Source of the DNA: Coniochaeta sp. PMI_546
Lineage: Eukaryota > Ascomycota > Sordariomycetes > Coniochaetales > Coniochaetaceae
DNA: 64,000 nt
NCBI GenBank assembly: GCA_021432605.1
Contig: MU271144.1
Location: 2,476,606 to 2,540,605 of the forward strand
Direction: 5' to 3'
Below are positions 11,031-22,139 of the stretch, piece by piece. The notes under the pieces were generated by a model. It ran no database searches. It was given only the letters and a program-made list of their open reading frames with translations, and had not been told where the DNA came from. Position 1 is the stretch's first letter, and each line of letters opens with the position of its first letter. Both the position numbers and the translations under genes were made by a program.

Positions 11031-11372
11031 CTAAAACTTGTTGTGGAGAAAACCTGTGACCAAGACTCCGATCATGACCACAGCTGCGACGGCGACGGCT
11101 GATGCCGTGATAGTGAGCGCCCGGGTGTAGCCTTTGGTGCAGCAGGAGAACTTGCAACCGTGTGACTGACAGCTCTCGTACCGGCAACCCTCAAAATGGC
11201 AGAGCGCCTCAACGTCGTGGCGACCTTGACCTTGACCTGAGCGGTAGGTCATGGGAGCCTCGGTGGAAGGCTGCTCTGTCACCGTGGGGACAGAGACCGG
11301 CTCGATTTGGTCTGGAGCTGACCTGATGTGACTGTAAGGTGGAGGAAGGTCTGGAGACTGCATTTTAGCCAT
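11031..11372 (-). CDS. Small Cys-rich tail-anchored membrane protein with PPPY motif
   Basis: This is a single-exon protein of 113 residues. The frame is open further upstream, but the ATG at 11372 (MAKMQSPDLPPPYSHI) is the best start. A PPPY motif lies at residues 10-13, the form bound by WW domains of Nedd4/Rsp5-type ubiquitin ligases. The middle is polar. A compact cluster of six Cys (from LCHFEGC to KFSCC) comes just before a single strong membrane helix near residues 84-109, followed by a four-residue tail. There is no N-terminal signal peptide, so it is probably tail-anchored with the PPPY side in the cytosol. By analogy with yeast PPxY adaptors it may link Rsp5 to membrane cargo. That is inference; the family itself is not recognised. 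Confidence 0.6.
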   Translation of the reverse strand: MAKMQSPDLPPPYSHIRSAPDQIEPVSVPTVTEQPSTEAPMTYRSGQGQGRHDVEALCHFEGCRYESCQSHGCKFSCCTKGYTRALTITASAVAVAAVVMIGVLVTGFLHNKF

Positions 11373-14200
11373 GACTGTGTTTTGCGAGATGATATGGATG
11401 GGTATTGGTGTCACGGTGACGGTGACGGTGATGCTGATGGGATCATAACATAAGGTCGTCAGGTAAAGGTATCTCACATACATTATTGATTCGAAGCAAC
11501 GGGTATAACCGGTGATAACAAGGGCAGCTTTGGAGTCGATTGAGTACTGTGATGTGGTCAAAGTGCCGTGGTTTCTGTGAAAGAGTGTTTGATTTGCCGT
11601 AGAGTTTGGATAGCAAATGATCGGTCTTATACTACGCCCGACAATTCACCTTCATCCCACATGCCTGGGCTTTTGGTTTTTTTGATTCTTGATACTCTCA
11701 TCTCCTATACCAGTGTCATATGCCGCTTACTCATAGGATCGACTGGACAAACCTCCTTTCAGCTGTTATACTAATAACATGGTTGCAACTAGTTACAAGA
11801 CCTCTGAGCATCGCAATGAAGATGCTTTATAATGATACAAGCTGCCAGGCATGAAACCAAGGTACTTCCCAGATCTGAACTGGAATGAACCCCTCTCCTT
11901 TCTTTCTGTACTTTAACTGATGTGTCCCTTATGGTATAGGATATGTCAAACGGTAGTATCCTGAATCGACAGAAAGAACCACAGAACAGTCTTAACCTCA
12001 TGATCGATCCCTCCCGCCCCGGTGAGACAGACATGTGGCGGTCCCGACACAACCTGCTCCGCAAAGAATACCACAGATCAAAGAGTATCTTATGCATATC
12101 GGCCGTGGGAACAACTGAGAAGTTTGTGTTCACACGGCTAGCTATTGCGAACGAGCTGTCATCACTGATGGCCCCAATTTGCTGCGTTTGAGATCCACGC
12201 CGATCGACTCTCGGGATGAGAGATAGGGGAAGGAGAGCGTAGGGACAAGTCGGTAGACTTGGAGCTGCAGGACAGGCAATGGGCATTGGGCTACGAGACC
12301 CTGGGGGAACAACTCCAATGCTATGGACATTGCCACTTTGCTCTCGCACTTGCCAGGGGGCTGTGAAAGTACTACCGAAGCATTACGAAGCCTCTCGACG
12401 AAATCAGTAGCGAAAATCTGACATTATGTCACATATTCCAGGGAGTTCTGACGACGTTTATTGCCTGGCAACGTATACGCATCGCCACAAGCAGCTCTGG
12501 CGCGGTATACAACTCTTGTAGAAGGATCGGCGTCACGTTAGCTTTACATAGTAACAGTCGGCATGCATACGCTGCGGGGCGAATGAATTTCACTGGTAAA
12601 GGACGACCGGTGGTGTGTACCGCCAGGGGCATGTTTATGACAAGCGGGCCACCCGGCACGGCCTACCAATATGATCGAACAATTGGTGCCGCACGGGGTG
12701 AAGAAGATGACGTGTGGGGAAGATTCTTGTGGCATCACGCCAAAAAGAGTTTCGTGGGGAGCACGCGCATCGATTTGATCACCTAGCCTAGCAAAGGAAA
12801 GAAAGCCTTGCGCAGGCACAAGAGGGCACCTTCGAAATATACAATCCATCTCTTTGAATTTCCTCTTTGTACTTCGCGCCTCGATACTTCAGCTCCTGCC
12901 ACCATTTGCTCTTCGTCTCGAGGGCGTATCCGATCCTCCTGTGTGCTCTAAGCTGCCGGGCTTCCGCGGCCTAGGCTAATGATCTTCCGGAAATTACCAT
13001 CGTTGCCTACCAGGCTACCGTAGATGGTATCGCTACCTCGAACGTGGTCGAGATCAGCTCCAATGTCATAGAGTGTTGTGCACTTGCAGATGAGGTACGC
13101 TCTGGCCGGCATCGAGGCTGTCTTGCAATGGGTTTGCTAGGGCAGTGGCCTGGTAGAGACGCGTTGGATTATGCGAAATACTCGTCTGACAGTAATGACA
13201 AATCGGTGGTCTCGATATCGGTCATTTTGGAGAGCTGTGCGACCTGTTGGGGCGGCGCAAAGCACGTTGAGCTCGTGTGGAGCACTTGCGAAGTCACAAC
13301 AAACTTGTCAGGTCGGATCGATTGCCCTAAGGGTTCATGGAAAGGCTCGCATCTCTGTTTGTCGCGGGACTGGGACAACGGTATTCTAAACATGCAAAAC
13401 AAGCCGAGTGCCACGGCAGCTATAGAAGGAAGGATTCAAACAAACAGTAAACGCGATGACCTTAGCATTCCCACAAGGTGTAATCTAAAGCAAACAGCGG
13501 CAAGAATGCTGAAGAGATCGCGCACAAAGTCTTTTGCGCAGGTGAGCCGTGGTCCAGCTCGACCTTGTCAGCAGCACGTGCTAGGAGGAGGTTGATTTAA
13601 GGTGTCCTTCCTCCACAAATACCCGAGCCGCCTAGACCCACAGATTCCCGCCTGCCGACTCCTTACTCCTTGTCAATTGTTCAGGCCGATTTAGCGGTCT
13701 CCAGCAGGTACTAGAGTACTACATATCCTACACACAACACGGAGTGAGAATTGGCTCTCCTCTCAAGAACTCAATATTGTGCTCCACAGCCGTGTTGCCT
13801 TTTCGCACCACTTTTTACTCGGCACGACAATTTCCTTGAGGAACCAAAGTCTCGCGGTACTGGACCTTGCATTTCCTTGGCGCGGTAGTAGGCACAAGCG
13901 AGAATTACTGCCGGCGTCCTTACGCAGCCAATGTTGCAGCCCTACTAGAGTGTGACTCAAATCCACACAGTCTACTACAGCGAGTCAAAACCCGTCAAGT
14001 CTTTTCTTGTTAAATCCGTACTTGGAATCGACATCCACCGGTTGAATCCAGACTATTCGAATCCACCACAACCGAGCTTGGCCCAGCGCCCGGAGCGACT
14101 GCGTCCTTTCGATTGTCCGAGAAGTTACTCGAGGCGGCATCATCCGCGCAATCCTGCCCGTTTGACCACTAAAGATCTATCTACTGGGGTACAGCCACCA
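11373..14200. other. Long stretch without a supported gene
   Basis: Open frames at 11789-12349 (minus), 12544-12849 (minus) and 13044-13595 (plus) begin with GTG or lack good context. They have no domain or membrane pattern and could not be extended by splicing. Around 13590-13740 there is ordinary mixed sequence with pyrimidine-rich patches. I see no RNA gene or mobile-element structure. Confidence 0.35.
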
Positions 14201-14219
14201 CCGGCCAGGCACACGCCGC

Positions 14220-15080
14220 CTACTTTGTTCTGCCATCACGATCGCACAATTCCTCCAGGTCGGTCGTAAGATCAAGATGCTGCCCGCAGATCTTGCCGAC
14301 AGCCATATGACAGGCCAGATATCTCACACAACGGTGGCGGTATTGGTAAGCTTGACATAATACACACTCAATATTATTTTTCTGCCTAGTGAGGCCCAGG
14401 GATAACCATGGCGCCGTTCGGGTTCCCTCCTCCCTCCAGCTCTGGCTCAACCTATGTCGTCCGGGTCACAGTGGAGAGGAAGCTTCTTCCGCTTGTTGCG
14501 GTATAGGTCACCGATGAAGTACAGCCATCTCAGTATGTCTCGACAAGCATCACGACCTGGCCACTGGTCAAGGTTTCTGCAAATGCACGGCGTCGGAAGT
14601 GCCATGCTCAAATGTTCTACAAAGGTTGATAGAGATGGTTAGCTGGTGGGAGCCAGCCATATTGATCACGAACGCTTGTCAGCGTCAAAATGGTTAGCTT
14701 TCATCACTCAGCTACAATAAGCAGATAATATGTTCTGGGCTTACCGTTGCGCCAGCGTAATTATCGATACCGCCAACCTCCAGTGTGTCCGAGGCTCGTT
14801 CGTCCGTCCGTGTTGCCATCGGTCATCACGAACTGTTGGCCCAAGAGAATTGAGCAAGCTGCTAGTTCTGAGAGATCCACGCCATCGGGAAGAGTTTCCG
14901 GGTTATGGGTGTCGGTGAATGGCCGGGTCAAGATGAACGCCCCGAGAACATGGGTTGACGGCGAATCTAGAGCGATGAGACCGGACCAGCGGCCGTTGCC
15001 GGTTGGAGATCTGCCGCCTTGGAGGAACGACTTCACGTATTCGCCGGGCAAAGCTCGAGGTCTGGAGGAAGGGGTTTAGC
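14220..15080 (-). pseudogene. Possible remnant of an unknown minus-strand gene
   Basis: A frame at 14761-15051 (minus) reads like genuine protein, with SPTGNGRWSGLIALDSPS and ETLPDGVDLSELAACSILLG. Shorter protein-like pieces continue to the left near 14500 and at 14220-14450. They do not connect through clear splice sites and stops lie between them. The gene is either degraded or wrongly parsed here. No family is recognised. Confidence 0.25.
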
Positions 15081-16320
15081 TGTTACAACACTCAAGATTT
15101 CGATAAACTTGCCAACCGTAATATTACCTAGTCTCAGAAGCTCAGACCTCTTAAAAAGCCGTTGTAGTGGAGCTTGTACACCAAATAGAACCACGTACTG
15201 CACCTAATCAAACCCCACACATACAAATTTAGTGTAGAACCATTAAAATACTAGGACTGTTAGAGCATTTACCATTTAGCATGTTACGTGACGGAAATTA
15301 AAAGGCTGCCTAGCGAAGTAGATTGGACCCGAGCGCCGCGTCGCGCTGTACTAAGCGTTGTTGCTACTTTGAGCCGAGCAGATCAATCCCAGGTACAGAA
15401 TTGGGTAGGAAAATTCAGCACACGAGATCGAGTACGAGCCTGGAACTATCATTGGCTGCAGTCAGACGGTATGTTACTAATCCTACAATATTGGGATACG
15501 AGAACGCATCTGGTATTGGCCACCACCAGAGGCTGAGCGGCCGCTACTGTACCCGAGCTCTAAACCGCGCTTACTCCCGTCCCCGGTCGCCGGATCGGGA
15601 GACTCGTACCCGATTGCGGGCCGAAGCGGGACTGCTTGGTATCGGCGTAACATATCATCTCAGCTAGCTTATCAGCTACCTATAACGAAGAGCTCGGTGG
15701 CCCACAACAGTAAGCTTCCTTCACTACGACTCTCGAGGAACAGGTCATGCGAGAAGGGCATCTCAGCTACCTATTCGCTTCACAAGTGCCCCTGTCTCTG
15801 AGCAAAGCTCAATAATCAAGAAGATTCTATGAAAAATAGGAGCAACGTTGCTTAATCTGTTGACCTCTCTGATTATGAAAATGCTTCTAGTTGATGAGAA
15901 ACTCACTCCTCGGGACTCATATCTTCGGTAGTACGATACGACGATATGTAGCGAGCAGTTGGCGACTCTCTCGTTCTCGTACCACCCGATGGATGACCTT
16001 CCGGAGTGCGGTGCATAGAGGACAAGGCAGGGGAGTCCGATAGCTCGGTAACCAAAGGGGAAGGTAGCAGACCCGCAACGCTATCGAGAGGTGATGTGGA
16101 TGAGGTATAGGACGCATAATGGATCCGACAGCATCGTACAGTCACCGAAACCTATAAAGTTCCAGTCTAGGAACTCCAAAGAACATATCTGGTGTCCTCA
16201 GCAACCTCTCGCCTCATCCACCCCATCGCAATCCAGTGAGCCTCTCTCCTTCTCCCTTATCGGCTTCTCGCTAACAGTAATTACTCGTCATAGAACATCA
16301 AGTCCTCTATTTTCAAAGTC
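15081..16320. other. Intergenic stretch with short repeats; promoter at right end
   Basis: A moderately AT-rich part (15080-15290) is followed by mixed sequence. The word CATCTCAGCTA with a nearby CCTAT occurs twice (about 15655-15690 and 15758-15776). No gene is supported. The right end serves the secreted-protein gene that starts at 16321. Confidence 0.35.
16153..16159 (+). promoter_or_regulatory. TATA box of the secreted Cys-rich protein gene
   Basis: TATAAAG lies about 165 bp before the ATG. It is followed by a pyrimidine-rich stretch (CTCTCTCCTTCTCCC) typical of fungal transcription start regions. Confidence 0.45.
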
Positions 16321-17208
16321 ATGAGACTTGATAACACTCTCGTCCTGGCTCTTGCCGCGGCTGGACTCGCCAGCCCTGTCTATTTCGACTTGAACAACAA
16401 GAGAGAAGTCGGCAACATCACCTTCGTTCCCTGCACTCACGACAGTGCCGATCCCATCTGCAAGCTCGTCCGTCAGCCTAGCACGGATGTCATTTCGACC
16501 ATCATCCACCCCAACGGGACCCAGGAGATCAAGCGGAACCTCTACACGCGCGAGCAACTGCGCGATATCCGCGTCCGAAATTCCGTGACCAGCGTCGAGT
16601 TCAAACCCGGCCAAGAGATCCAAGATCGGAGCGCCGAGTTCATCGCAGAGCTGACGAAGCGGGAGACTGCGCCGCCGGTTTGCTACACCGAGACGCAGAC
16701 GTGGTTCGACCAGCACGAGTGGGGATACTGGTTCCAGGTGTGGAAGCAGGTCGGCAGCTGCTTCTACTGCGACGTCTGCACGGACGCCATCCAGACGAGC
16801 TTCTCGGTCACCCAGACGTGGACCACCGGGCTGTCCGTCACCTTCGCCAAGATCATCCAGGCCAATTTCGGCTTCAGCTGGGGACAGACGGAGGGCCTCT
16901 CCGAGACTCGGACGTGTTCGTGGAACAATGTCCAGAGCGGCTGCCATTCGATCTGGTACCAGCCCTTGATGTCGTATCACAACGGGTACCCGAACTACCA
17001 GACCCACACTCATTGTTATGCCGCCTCTGGTTACCCCGCCAGCGACTCGTATTACGACCACAACTACGTTTATGCCAACGTCAACCAAGCCGGCAACAAC
17101 GGGATCAACCAAGGAAATCTGGGCTGCGACAGCGGGTGCCAGGGAAGTGACCACAGGCAGTGCCAATATGCCAACAACGGCGGTAGTCTCTGGCCGAATC
17201 CCAACTAG
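16321..17208 (+). CDS. Secreted Cys- and aromatic-rich protein, 295 residues
   Basis: A single exon encodes a signal peptide (MRLDNTLVLALAAAGLASP, cleavage near residue 19) and a propeptide-like polar segment up to about residue 115, where a Lys-Arg pair occurs. The mature-looking region is rich in Trp, Tyr, Gln and Thr. Ten or more Cys fall mainly between residues 120 and 290, so disulfides are likely. The middle (about 155-205) alternates polar and hydrophobic residues (SVTQTWTTGLSVTFAK, then IIQANFGFSWGQ), suggesting long beta strands. The C-terminal part is Asn/Tyr/Gly-rich. GC-rich third positions mark it as a well-expressed gene. I do not recognise the family, and a cell-surface or secreted binding role is only a guess. 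Confidence 0.8.
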   Translation: MRLDNTLVLALAAAGLASPVYFDLNNKREVGNITFVPCTHDSADPICKLVRQPSTDVISTIIHPNGTQEIKRNLYTREQLRDIRVRNSVTSVEFKPGQEIQDRSAEFIAELTKRETAPPVCYTETQTWFDQHEWGYWFQVWKQVGSCFYCDVCTDAIQTSFSVTQTWTTGLSVTFAKIIQANFGFSWGQTEGLSETRTCSWNNVQSGCHSIWYQPLMSYHNGYPNYQTHTHCYAASGYPASDSYYDHNYVYANVNQAGNNGINQGNLGCDSGCQGSDHRQCQYANNGGSLWPNPN

Positions 17209-17398
17209 AGTGAAGCGAGGGGTTCTTCATCTGCGAGCAAGCAGAAAGACTTGGCAGGTGGGCCAAACGATTTCGATGAGTTTGCCGGAGCTCGGAGCCG
17301 GGTACTGAAGAGGAGTGGGCGGAAGAGTGGCGAGGCGTGGCGAGGAGATCAAAGTATACCAGAAAAGCCTTGGCGGGAATCAGCTGATGGGCATACTC

Positions 17399-17914
17399 TC
17401 ATGTAGTTCTAATAGTAGGAGTATCAGGCAAGAATATATCATGCAGCTGTTCCAGCCAACTTTCTTCAGGCTCATATTGGACTTGATCAGGATTACAGTC
17501 TAGTTCCGGGAAAGTTCGTGGCCTGCTCGGACTCGACGAAACGTAATTTCTTTGTTCTCTTATTGATGACCTCGTACAAGCATTCTGACGCATGAGCACC
17601 TTGACTTTCACCAGGCCGAGCCGGCGTACGCGCGCGTCTTCCAGAGTAATTAGAAGCAGCAGAGGGCCTTTTATTTTGTACACGTCTTGCTGGAGACACA
17701 AGTTCTGACGTCCCTCTGCCATGCTGATGACATGTTCGGTAGCCTCTGCTACCCACTGTAGTTCAAAATTGGACGCACTTGCGCCGCCTAGACATAATCC
17801 ACCTACTCGAGTGCGTAAGGACAGACCATCGCTCTGAGGGTATTCTGGGGACTGCTTTCCAATGTCACAACTGCCGATCTCCTCTGCTCCGGGGATAATC
17901 AGTACATTCGCCAT
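17399..17914 (-). CDS. Hypothetical protein, 171 residues
   Basis: A single-exon frame starts at the ATG for MANVLIIPGAEEIG; the upstream extension begins with GTG and is ignored. Composition is balanced, with an acidic end (DQVQYEPEESWLEQLHDI). No signal peptide, membrane helix or known motif is seen. It lies convergent to the secreted-protein gene with about 190 bp between the stops. The frame is long enough to be suggestive but short enough to occur by chance. Confidence 0.35.
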   Translation of the reverse strand: MANVLIIPGAEEIGSCDIGKQSPEYPQSDGLSLRTRVGGLCLGGASASNFELQWVAEATEHVISMAEGRQNLCLQQDVYKIKGPLLLLITLEDARVRRLGLVKVKVLMRQNACTRSSIREQRNYVSSSPSRPRTFPELDCNPDQVQYEPEESWLEQLHDIFLPDTPTIRTT

Positions 17915-19092
17915 CTCTCTGTGAGAGGAGGACGCACGCACTATGATTCATGGTTGGTCACATGCGAGAAACACTTCACATCCGGGGCGGACACGTTTCT
18001 AGACACAAGCATGGTCGGCTGTGGGAGCGCTTACGAAACCTGCATATCAAGCCACCGCGTAGGTTTGAATTTGCATCTTCCACTTTGTGTCATTCTTCCT
18101 TCGAAGCTGTTGGGTTGGTCCGCAAGGTAGTCCTAAAAACGCTTGAAACATTTCCCGTTTGCTGACTGTCAGCACAGATACAAATTCGAGCCTTCATAGG
18201 GCCAACCTGAGATGCGCCCTCGACGGCTGTGTCAATGGCCTTGTCTAAGGGAACCAGGCGACTTAACTTTCTGCTTCTGTTGATAGTCACCTCTATATGT
18301 CGGAACTTTTAAAAGTTTTGTTATGCTTCATGTGTGAGGAACAACTTTGACAGCCGAAGCTTTACCAGAAACATCCACCCTCCCAAATTCCGCTATACAC
18401 TATAAATGTCTCCTACACGGCCCCACAGAGTCCCTCATCCTTGAGCAGGATTGCCCTCAAATTATATATGCGCCGCTGGGAGAGGGGACGCGCGACGCCG
18501 TACGCCGTCAAGTCTGTATGTGGGCAATGCCAGCTCCGGGTTTGGAGACCTGCGGTTTACCTTGCGACTCGCGTACCTCGTTTTAATCAGTCTTGCTGAA
18601 CTTACCATGCTTAAAAATCGCCGTAGCGCACGCCGCCAGTTCATATGTCGGTGGATGTCAACACATGACCGTGAAGTGATAAGAGGCAGCGTGAAAATCG
18701 AATGGCGCAAGGATAGGAAGGACAGGAACATGGATTGAGCCAGGCTGCTGCAAGAACATTCGCTATCAGGTACTATCCTCACTGTCAATACGGATTTATC
18801 TTTTGCCACACCCAATTTCTCTTCGGATGTTCAGTCTTCATCATCTTACTTGCTTTTCGCGGCTTTTCGGACCTTGCTAACTCGTCAACCTGCAGCCTCG
18901 TCGCTGCCTTCGGTGGCTCGGGATTAAGTTGAAAGCCCTATCTTGGATGGATGGGCGGTAACCTGGAAGTCCCGGCGAGAAAGGTCCCAAGACGCGACTC
19001 CGTTTGGGCCCGGCCGTCCGTCCCGTCCCAGGAAAATCACAACAGTAACCAGCGGGCATGTGGCCGTGATAAAAGAGTCTTAGTCCCGGATT
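17915..19092. other. Intergenic stretch, no gene supported
   Basis: Several frames of 60-117 codons overlap on both strands without motifs. The last 150 bp are GC-rich and precede the FunK1 remnant. Confidence 0.4.
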
Positions 19093-20254
19093 ATGAACGA
19101 TACTATTGGGAACGGCCTTGATTCTTTCCCTGCCGCCGTCTGTCCGATCTGCGAAAGCAACGGCAAAGACAACTACAACATGTACTCACCCGGCATAATC
19201 GATCAGCTCAACCACGGAGATATAACTGTCCCTTTAGCCTCTGTAGTAGTACGCTCTGACGATGCAAAAGAACTTGAGACTCTGTCTATCAGTCTCCTTT
19301 CGGCACTGCAAATCCTCAAGGCCTCCCGCCCCCTTCCTCCGAGCGGTCGTGGCAGGAACCTCCTCAGCAACCGATTGACTCTCAACTCCTTAGTCGATTT
19401 CGACGATTTCGACCCCGACCGTCCTAAGCCGCTCTTGAGAGCAGCCCTCGCCTCCAACCCGACTGACACACTAATCTGGACCGCTGTCTCGCGTGCCGTC
19501 ATCGAATCTACTCCGCCTCCTCGACTAATAGCCTCCTTCGTATCACAAACCCCAATGATACATAATACAAGCGGCTTTGCAAACTTGTCCGAATTCCTCT
19601 CAAACGTAGACAGGGTTTTTAACAATGAGCTTGGTCCTCTTTATATCGGGACCACCTAGTTTTTCGAGAGCTTCTTTGGAAAGGTGGCTGGCCTTGAAAC
19701 AGTAACAGAGGCGGTGCTAAAAATGTACCGAAGGCAGCAACTCGCACCTTGGCGATGATGGATGGGTTAGGTGGCCGAAGAATGCGAACCAAGATGGGTG
19801 TCTTGAATTGGTTCCTGGGCTGGTCGTGAAGCCGGAGAGTTCCGCAGAGGATCACAGGTCAGCTCCCACCACTCGCAGGCTGCGGCTGTTAGATGACCCC
19901 GATTTACCAATGCAAGGCTTTACACGAGACCTCAAGATGAATGTTGGCATTCTGGAGGGTTCTCCTGCTGCCGGGAGGACGCTCGATACCACTGATCGCG
20001 GATTCTAGTGCCTGGTAACTTGAAGAGCAACCTGTCTTATGACATCCATTCTAAGGCAAGGCTCGACCTGGGCAGATACGCAAGAGAAGTTCTTGCCGCA
20101 CAAGACACGCGTCGTTACGTTCTGGGCTTCACTCTCGGCGGGTCTCTTCTACGTACATAGGTTTTGGGACCAGCTGGGAGGGATCGCGTCAGAGCAGGTT
20201 GACATTTACAAGGAGACGCTACAGTTCGTGTTTATGATTCTCGGGTTTTTCTAG
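19093..20254 (+). pseudogene. FunK1-type fungal kinase family pseudogene, N-terminal part only
   Basis: The reading frame 19093-19659 encodes a segment typical of the region before the kinase domain in fungal FunK1-type proteins, ending PPPRLIASFVSQTP and ELGPLYIG. Similarity continues past the stop as FFESFFGKVAGLETVTEAVL. It then reappears in other frames: WPKNANQDGVLNWF near 19770, LPMQGFTRDLKMNVGILE near 19905, LDLGRYAREVLAAQDTRR near 20065 and GGIASEQVDIYKETLQFV near 20180. At least one in-frame stop and two or more frame changes separate these blocks. The kinase catalytic part is absent, and the remnant stops near 20254. This family is large and highly variable in filamentous fungi, and dead copies are common. 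Confidence 0.8.
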
Positions 20255-20467
20255 ATAAGCTATGCAGACGTCGTAGATTCGAAATAGTTGTATTATAGAA
20301 CTCGTACAATCCACTAGACACGTATTTTAGGATCTACTTCTACTAGGTAGTCTAGAACGTTCACCTCAAGTGACTCTATATAAAACGACTAGGTGGCCTG
20401 CCGGAATTGTCACAGCTCAGCACTAAAAAAATAAAAAAAATAAAAAAAAAAAGGCTAGCAAGTTAAT
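20255..20467. other. AT-rich spacer with A-rich run
   Basis: The sequence after the FunK1 remnant is AT-rich and contains A7TA8TA11-like runs at about 20424-20452. It could be the tail of an inserted element or simply a 3' flank. No flanking duplication is evident. Confidence 0.35.
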
Positions 20468-20755
20468 TCACCTTTTCTCGTCTACTTGCTTTCCGCTACC
20501 ATTGCCGGACGACGTGCCACCGCCGGAGGTACCTTGGACTCCCGCCGACTCCGAGCTATCACTCTTGTGAGGGGCCTCATAAATCGTGTAGAAGTCGGGT
20601 CTATCGTGTACAACTGGCCCGTTACACGGGTGGCCGCCGTCCCAAGTGAAATATCCGCAGTTTATGCACCAAGTTTTCGGTCGGTCCCACCTATTTGGTC
20701 GGTTAGACATATCTTTGGACCCTGTCTCTGACAACTTGGCACCGCTATGAGACAT
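20468..20755 (-). CDS. Small hypothetical protein with Cys/Trp motif, 95 residues
   Basis: The frame starts at a normal ATG. Around residues 28-46 it has the compact pattern TWCINCGYFTWDGGHPC, with a C-x2-C pair and a third Cys that could hold a metal with another ligand. The tail is Ser/Gly-rich and unstructured. No signal peptide is present. The family is not recognised, but the motif resembles short zinc-ribbon-like proteins of unknown function in filamentous fungi. An octamer tandem repeat lies directly upstream. Confidence 0.4.
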   Translation of the reverse strand: MSHSGAKLSETGSKDMSNRPNRWDRPKTWCINCGYFTWDGGHPCNGPVVHDRPDFYTIYEAPHKSDSSESAGVQGTSGGGTSSGNGSGKQVDEKR

Positions 20756-20795
20756 TGCTGGTGGTAGTACTTTGGGCGTGAATCTGGGGGCCTGG

Positions 20796-20836
20796 GACTG
20801 ACTGCTTGACTGATTGACTGCTTGACTGCTTGACTG
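20796..20836 (-). repeat. GACTGCTT octamer tandem repeat
   Basis: About five imperfect copies of an eight-base unit (GACTGCTT with GACTGATT variants) lie 40-80 bp before the start of the small Cys/Trp protein, probably in its 5' leader or promoter. Confidence 0.7.
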
Positions 20837-22035
20837 CGGTGAAAGGAGGGGGAGGGCGACAGAGTCCGGTGGCAGGCTCTTGGTATTTATATCTGTGTCT
20901 GAGATAATCCGTCGTGAATTGTCTAAGAATTTGAAAAAGATTCACGGTTAATCCGCTCTCGATTGTGTTTTTACATGGAATCCAGCATATCGCGGCACTC
21001 AACAAGCAGTGTAGCATAAAATCGTGGCCGGGGTCGTCTGGATTGAGAACGTGCATTACAGGCTGCTCGAATTTGCTCTATTACCTTACAAGTCAAGACT
21101 CTGATACCGGAACTTCACTCTCTGCCCAGAGCTCTGCCCGGAGCAGCTCCTCGTGGTGGGGAAAGGCGCCGCGGCTTTTACGTTTGACATGGAACTGATG
21201 GGTCGGGGGATGTTGTGGTTGGCCGGCTATTGATGACTGGATCCAGAAGGGGCTTCGGGGATCTCGAAGGGATCCATCAGGAATAGAGCATACTCATGAT
21301 GCAGAGATGTTCTCAGCGTGTAAGGAGTGGCACAACCGGACCAAGGCGTGTCATGGCGCTCGCTGTACAGTCAAAACAATTGGAGGAACTACCGTCTGGT
21401 CAGTATAAGATGGCCAAACACACGCACTTCGAGCTCACCATAGGTCTCTTTCCTAGCAGCGCCTTTTATCCATTTTGAATACAGCCTTGCAGGATAAAAT
21501 ACTTCAGTGTTGAGCCCTGAATCAATCCAAAAGCCGCCTACTGTGCCATGACCCGGCCGACTCTACGAGTGTGGAGTTAGCGGACGTTTATGTCTCTGGG
21601 ACATTTCACGTCAATCTTTTCAGGCGTTATTGATATGCGTCTACGAGTCACTGTCCGCTGCTTTCTTCCCAACATCGGACTTTCCGGGAGCTTGGAAACT
21701 GTCACGCTTCTCAAGTCATGCCGGAGCTGGTGCTCAGATATGGAGAGCAGGAGGCGATGTACCACCGCAGACGGATTTCTCATGGTCATGAGTGCCTCAG
21801 CTGGTGTGAGATAGTGTGAGATACTTAGTTACTGACAAATCCGTGATTTACATTACATTTGGAGATGAAGTAACAGCGGCTGCCCCAAGAGAGAAAGGAT
21901 TGTCGATCTCCAACTCCTCTTCTCCAAGTTTTGGAAACCTCGGTATACGACATGATCAACGGCGCATATGATTTTCGCAAGCCTAACCATTTTAGTGAGA
22001 TGGGGATGTTGGACTACAAGATGTGGATAAACAAG
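20837..22035. other. Intergenic stretch, no gene supported
   Basis: No frame with recognisable content was found. The right end is the promoter of the lipase gene. Confidence 0.4.
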
Positions 22036-22042
22036 TATAAAG
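22036..22042 (+). promoter_or_regulatory. TATA box of the lipase gene
   Basis: TATAAAG lies 104 bp before the chosen ATG, a normal distance for an inducible fungal gene. Confidence 0.5.
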
Positions 22043-22139
22043 GTCTCGATGATATTTTATGTCTATGTCAAATATGTTAGACTTCCTGTATAATTACCTA
22101 TTTAATTCAAACGACCCACATCAAAAAGAAAAAGGCAGC

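Noticed and set aside
11789-12349. 186-codon minus frame
   Set aside because: It begins with GTG, has no motif or splice extension, and its composition looks random.
13044-13595. 183-codon plus frame
   Set aside because: It begins with GTG, has no domain, and the later part has a random-looking residue mix.
16288-17166. 292-codon open frame on the minus strand opposite the secreted-protein gene
   Set aside because: It mirrors the GC-rich third positions of the + strand gene. It is Val/Leu/Asp/Gly-rich without any domain, while the + strand frame has a signal peptide and ordered Cys.
20424-20452. A-rich run as the poly(A) tail of a LINE or SINE
   Set aside because: No internal RNA polymerase III boxes, reverse-transcriptase blocks or flanking duplication could be seen.
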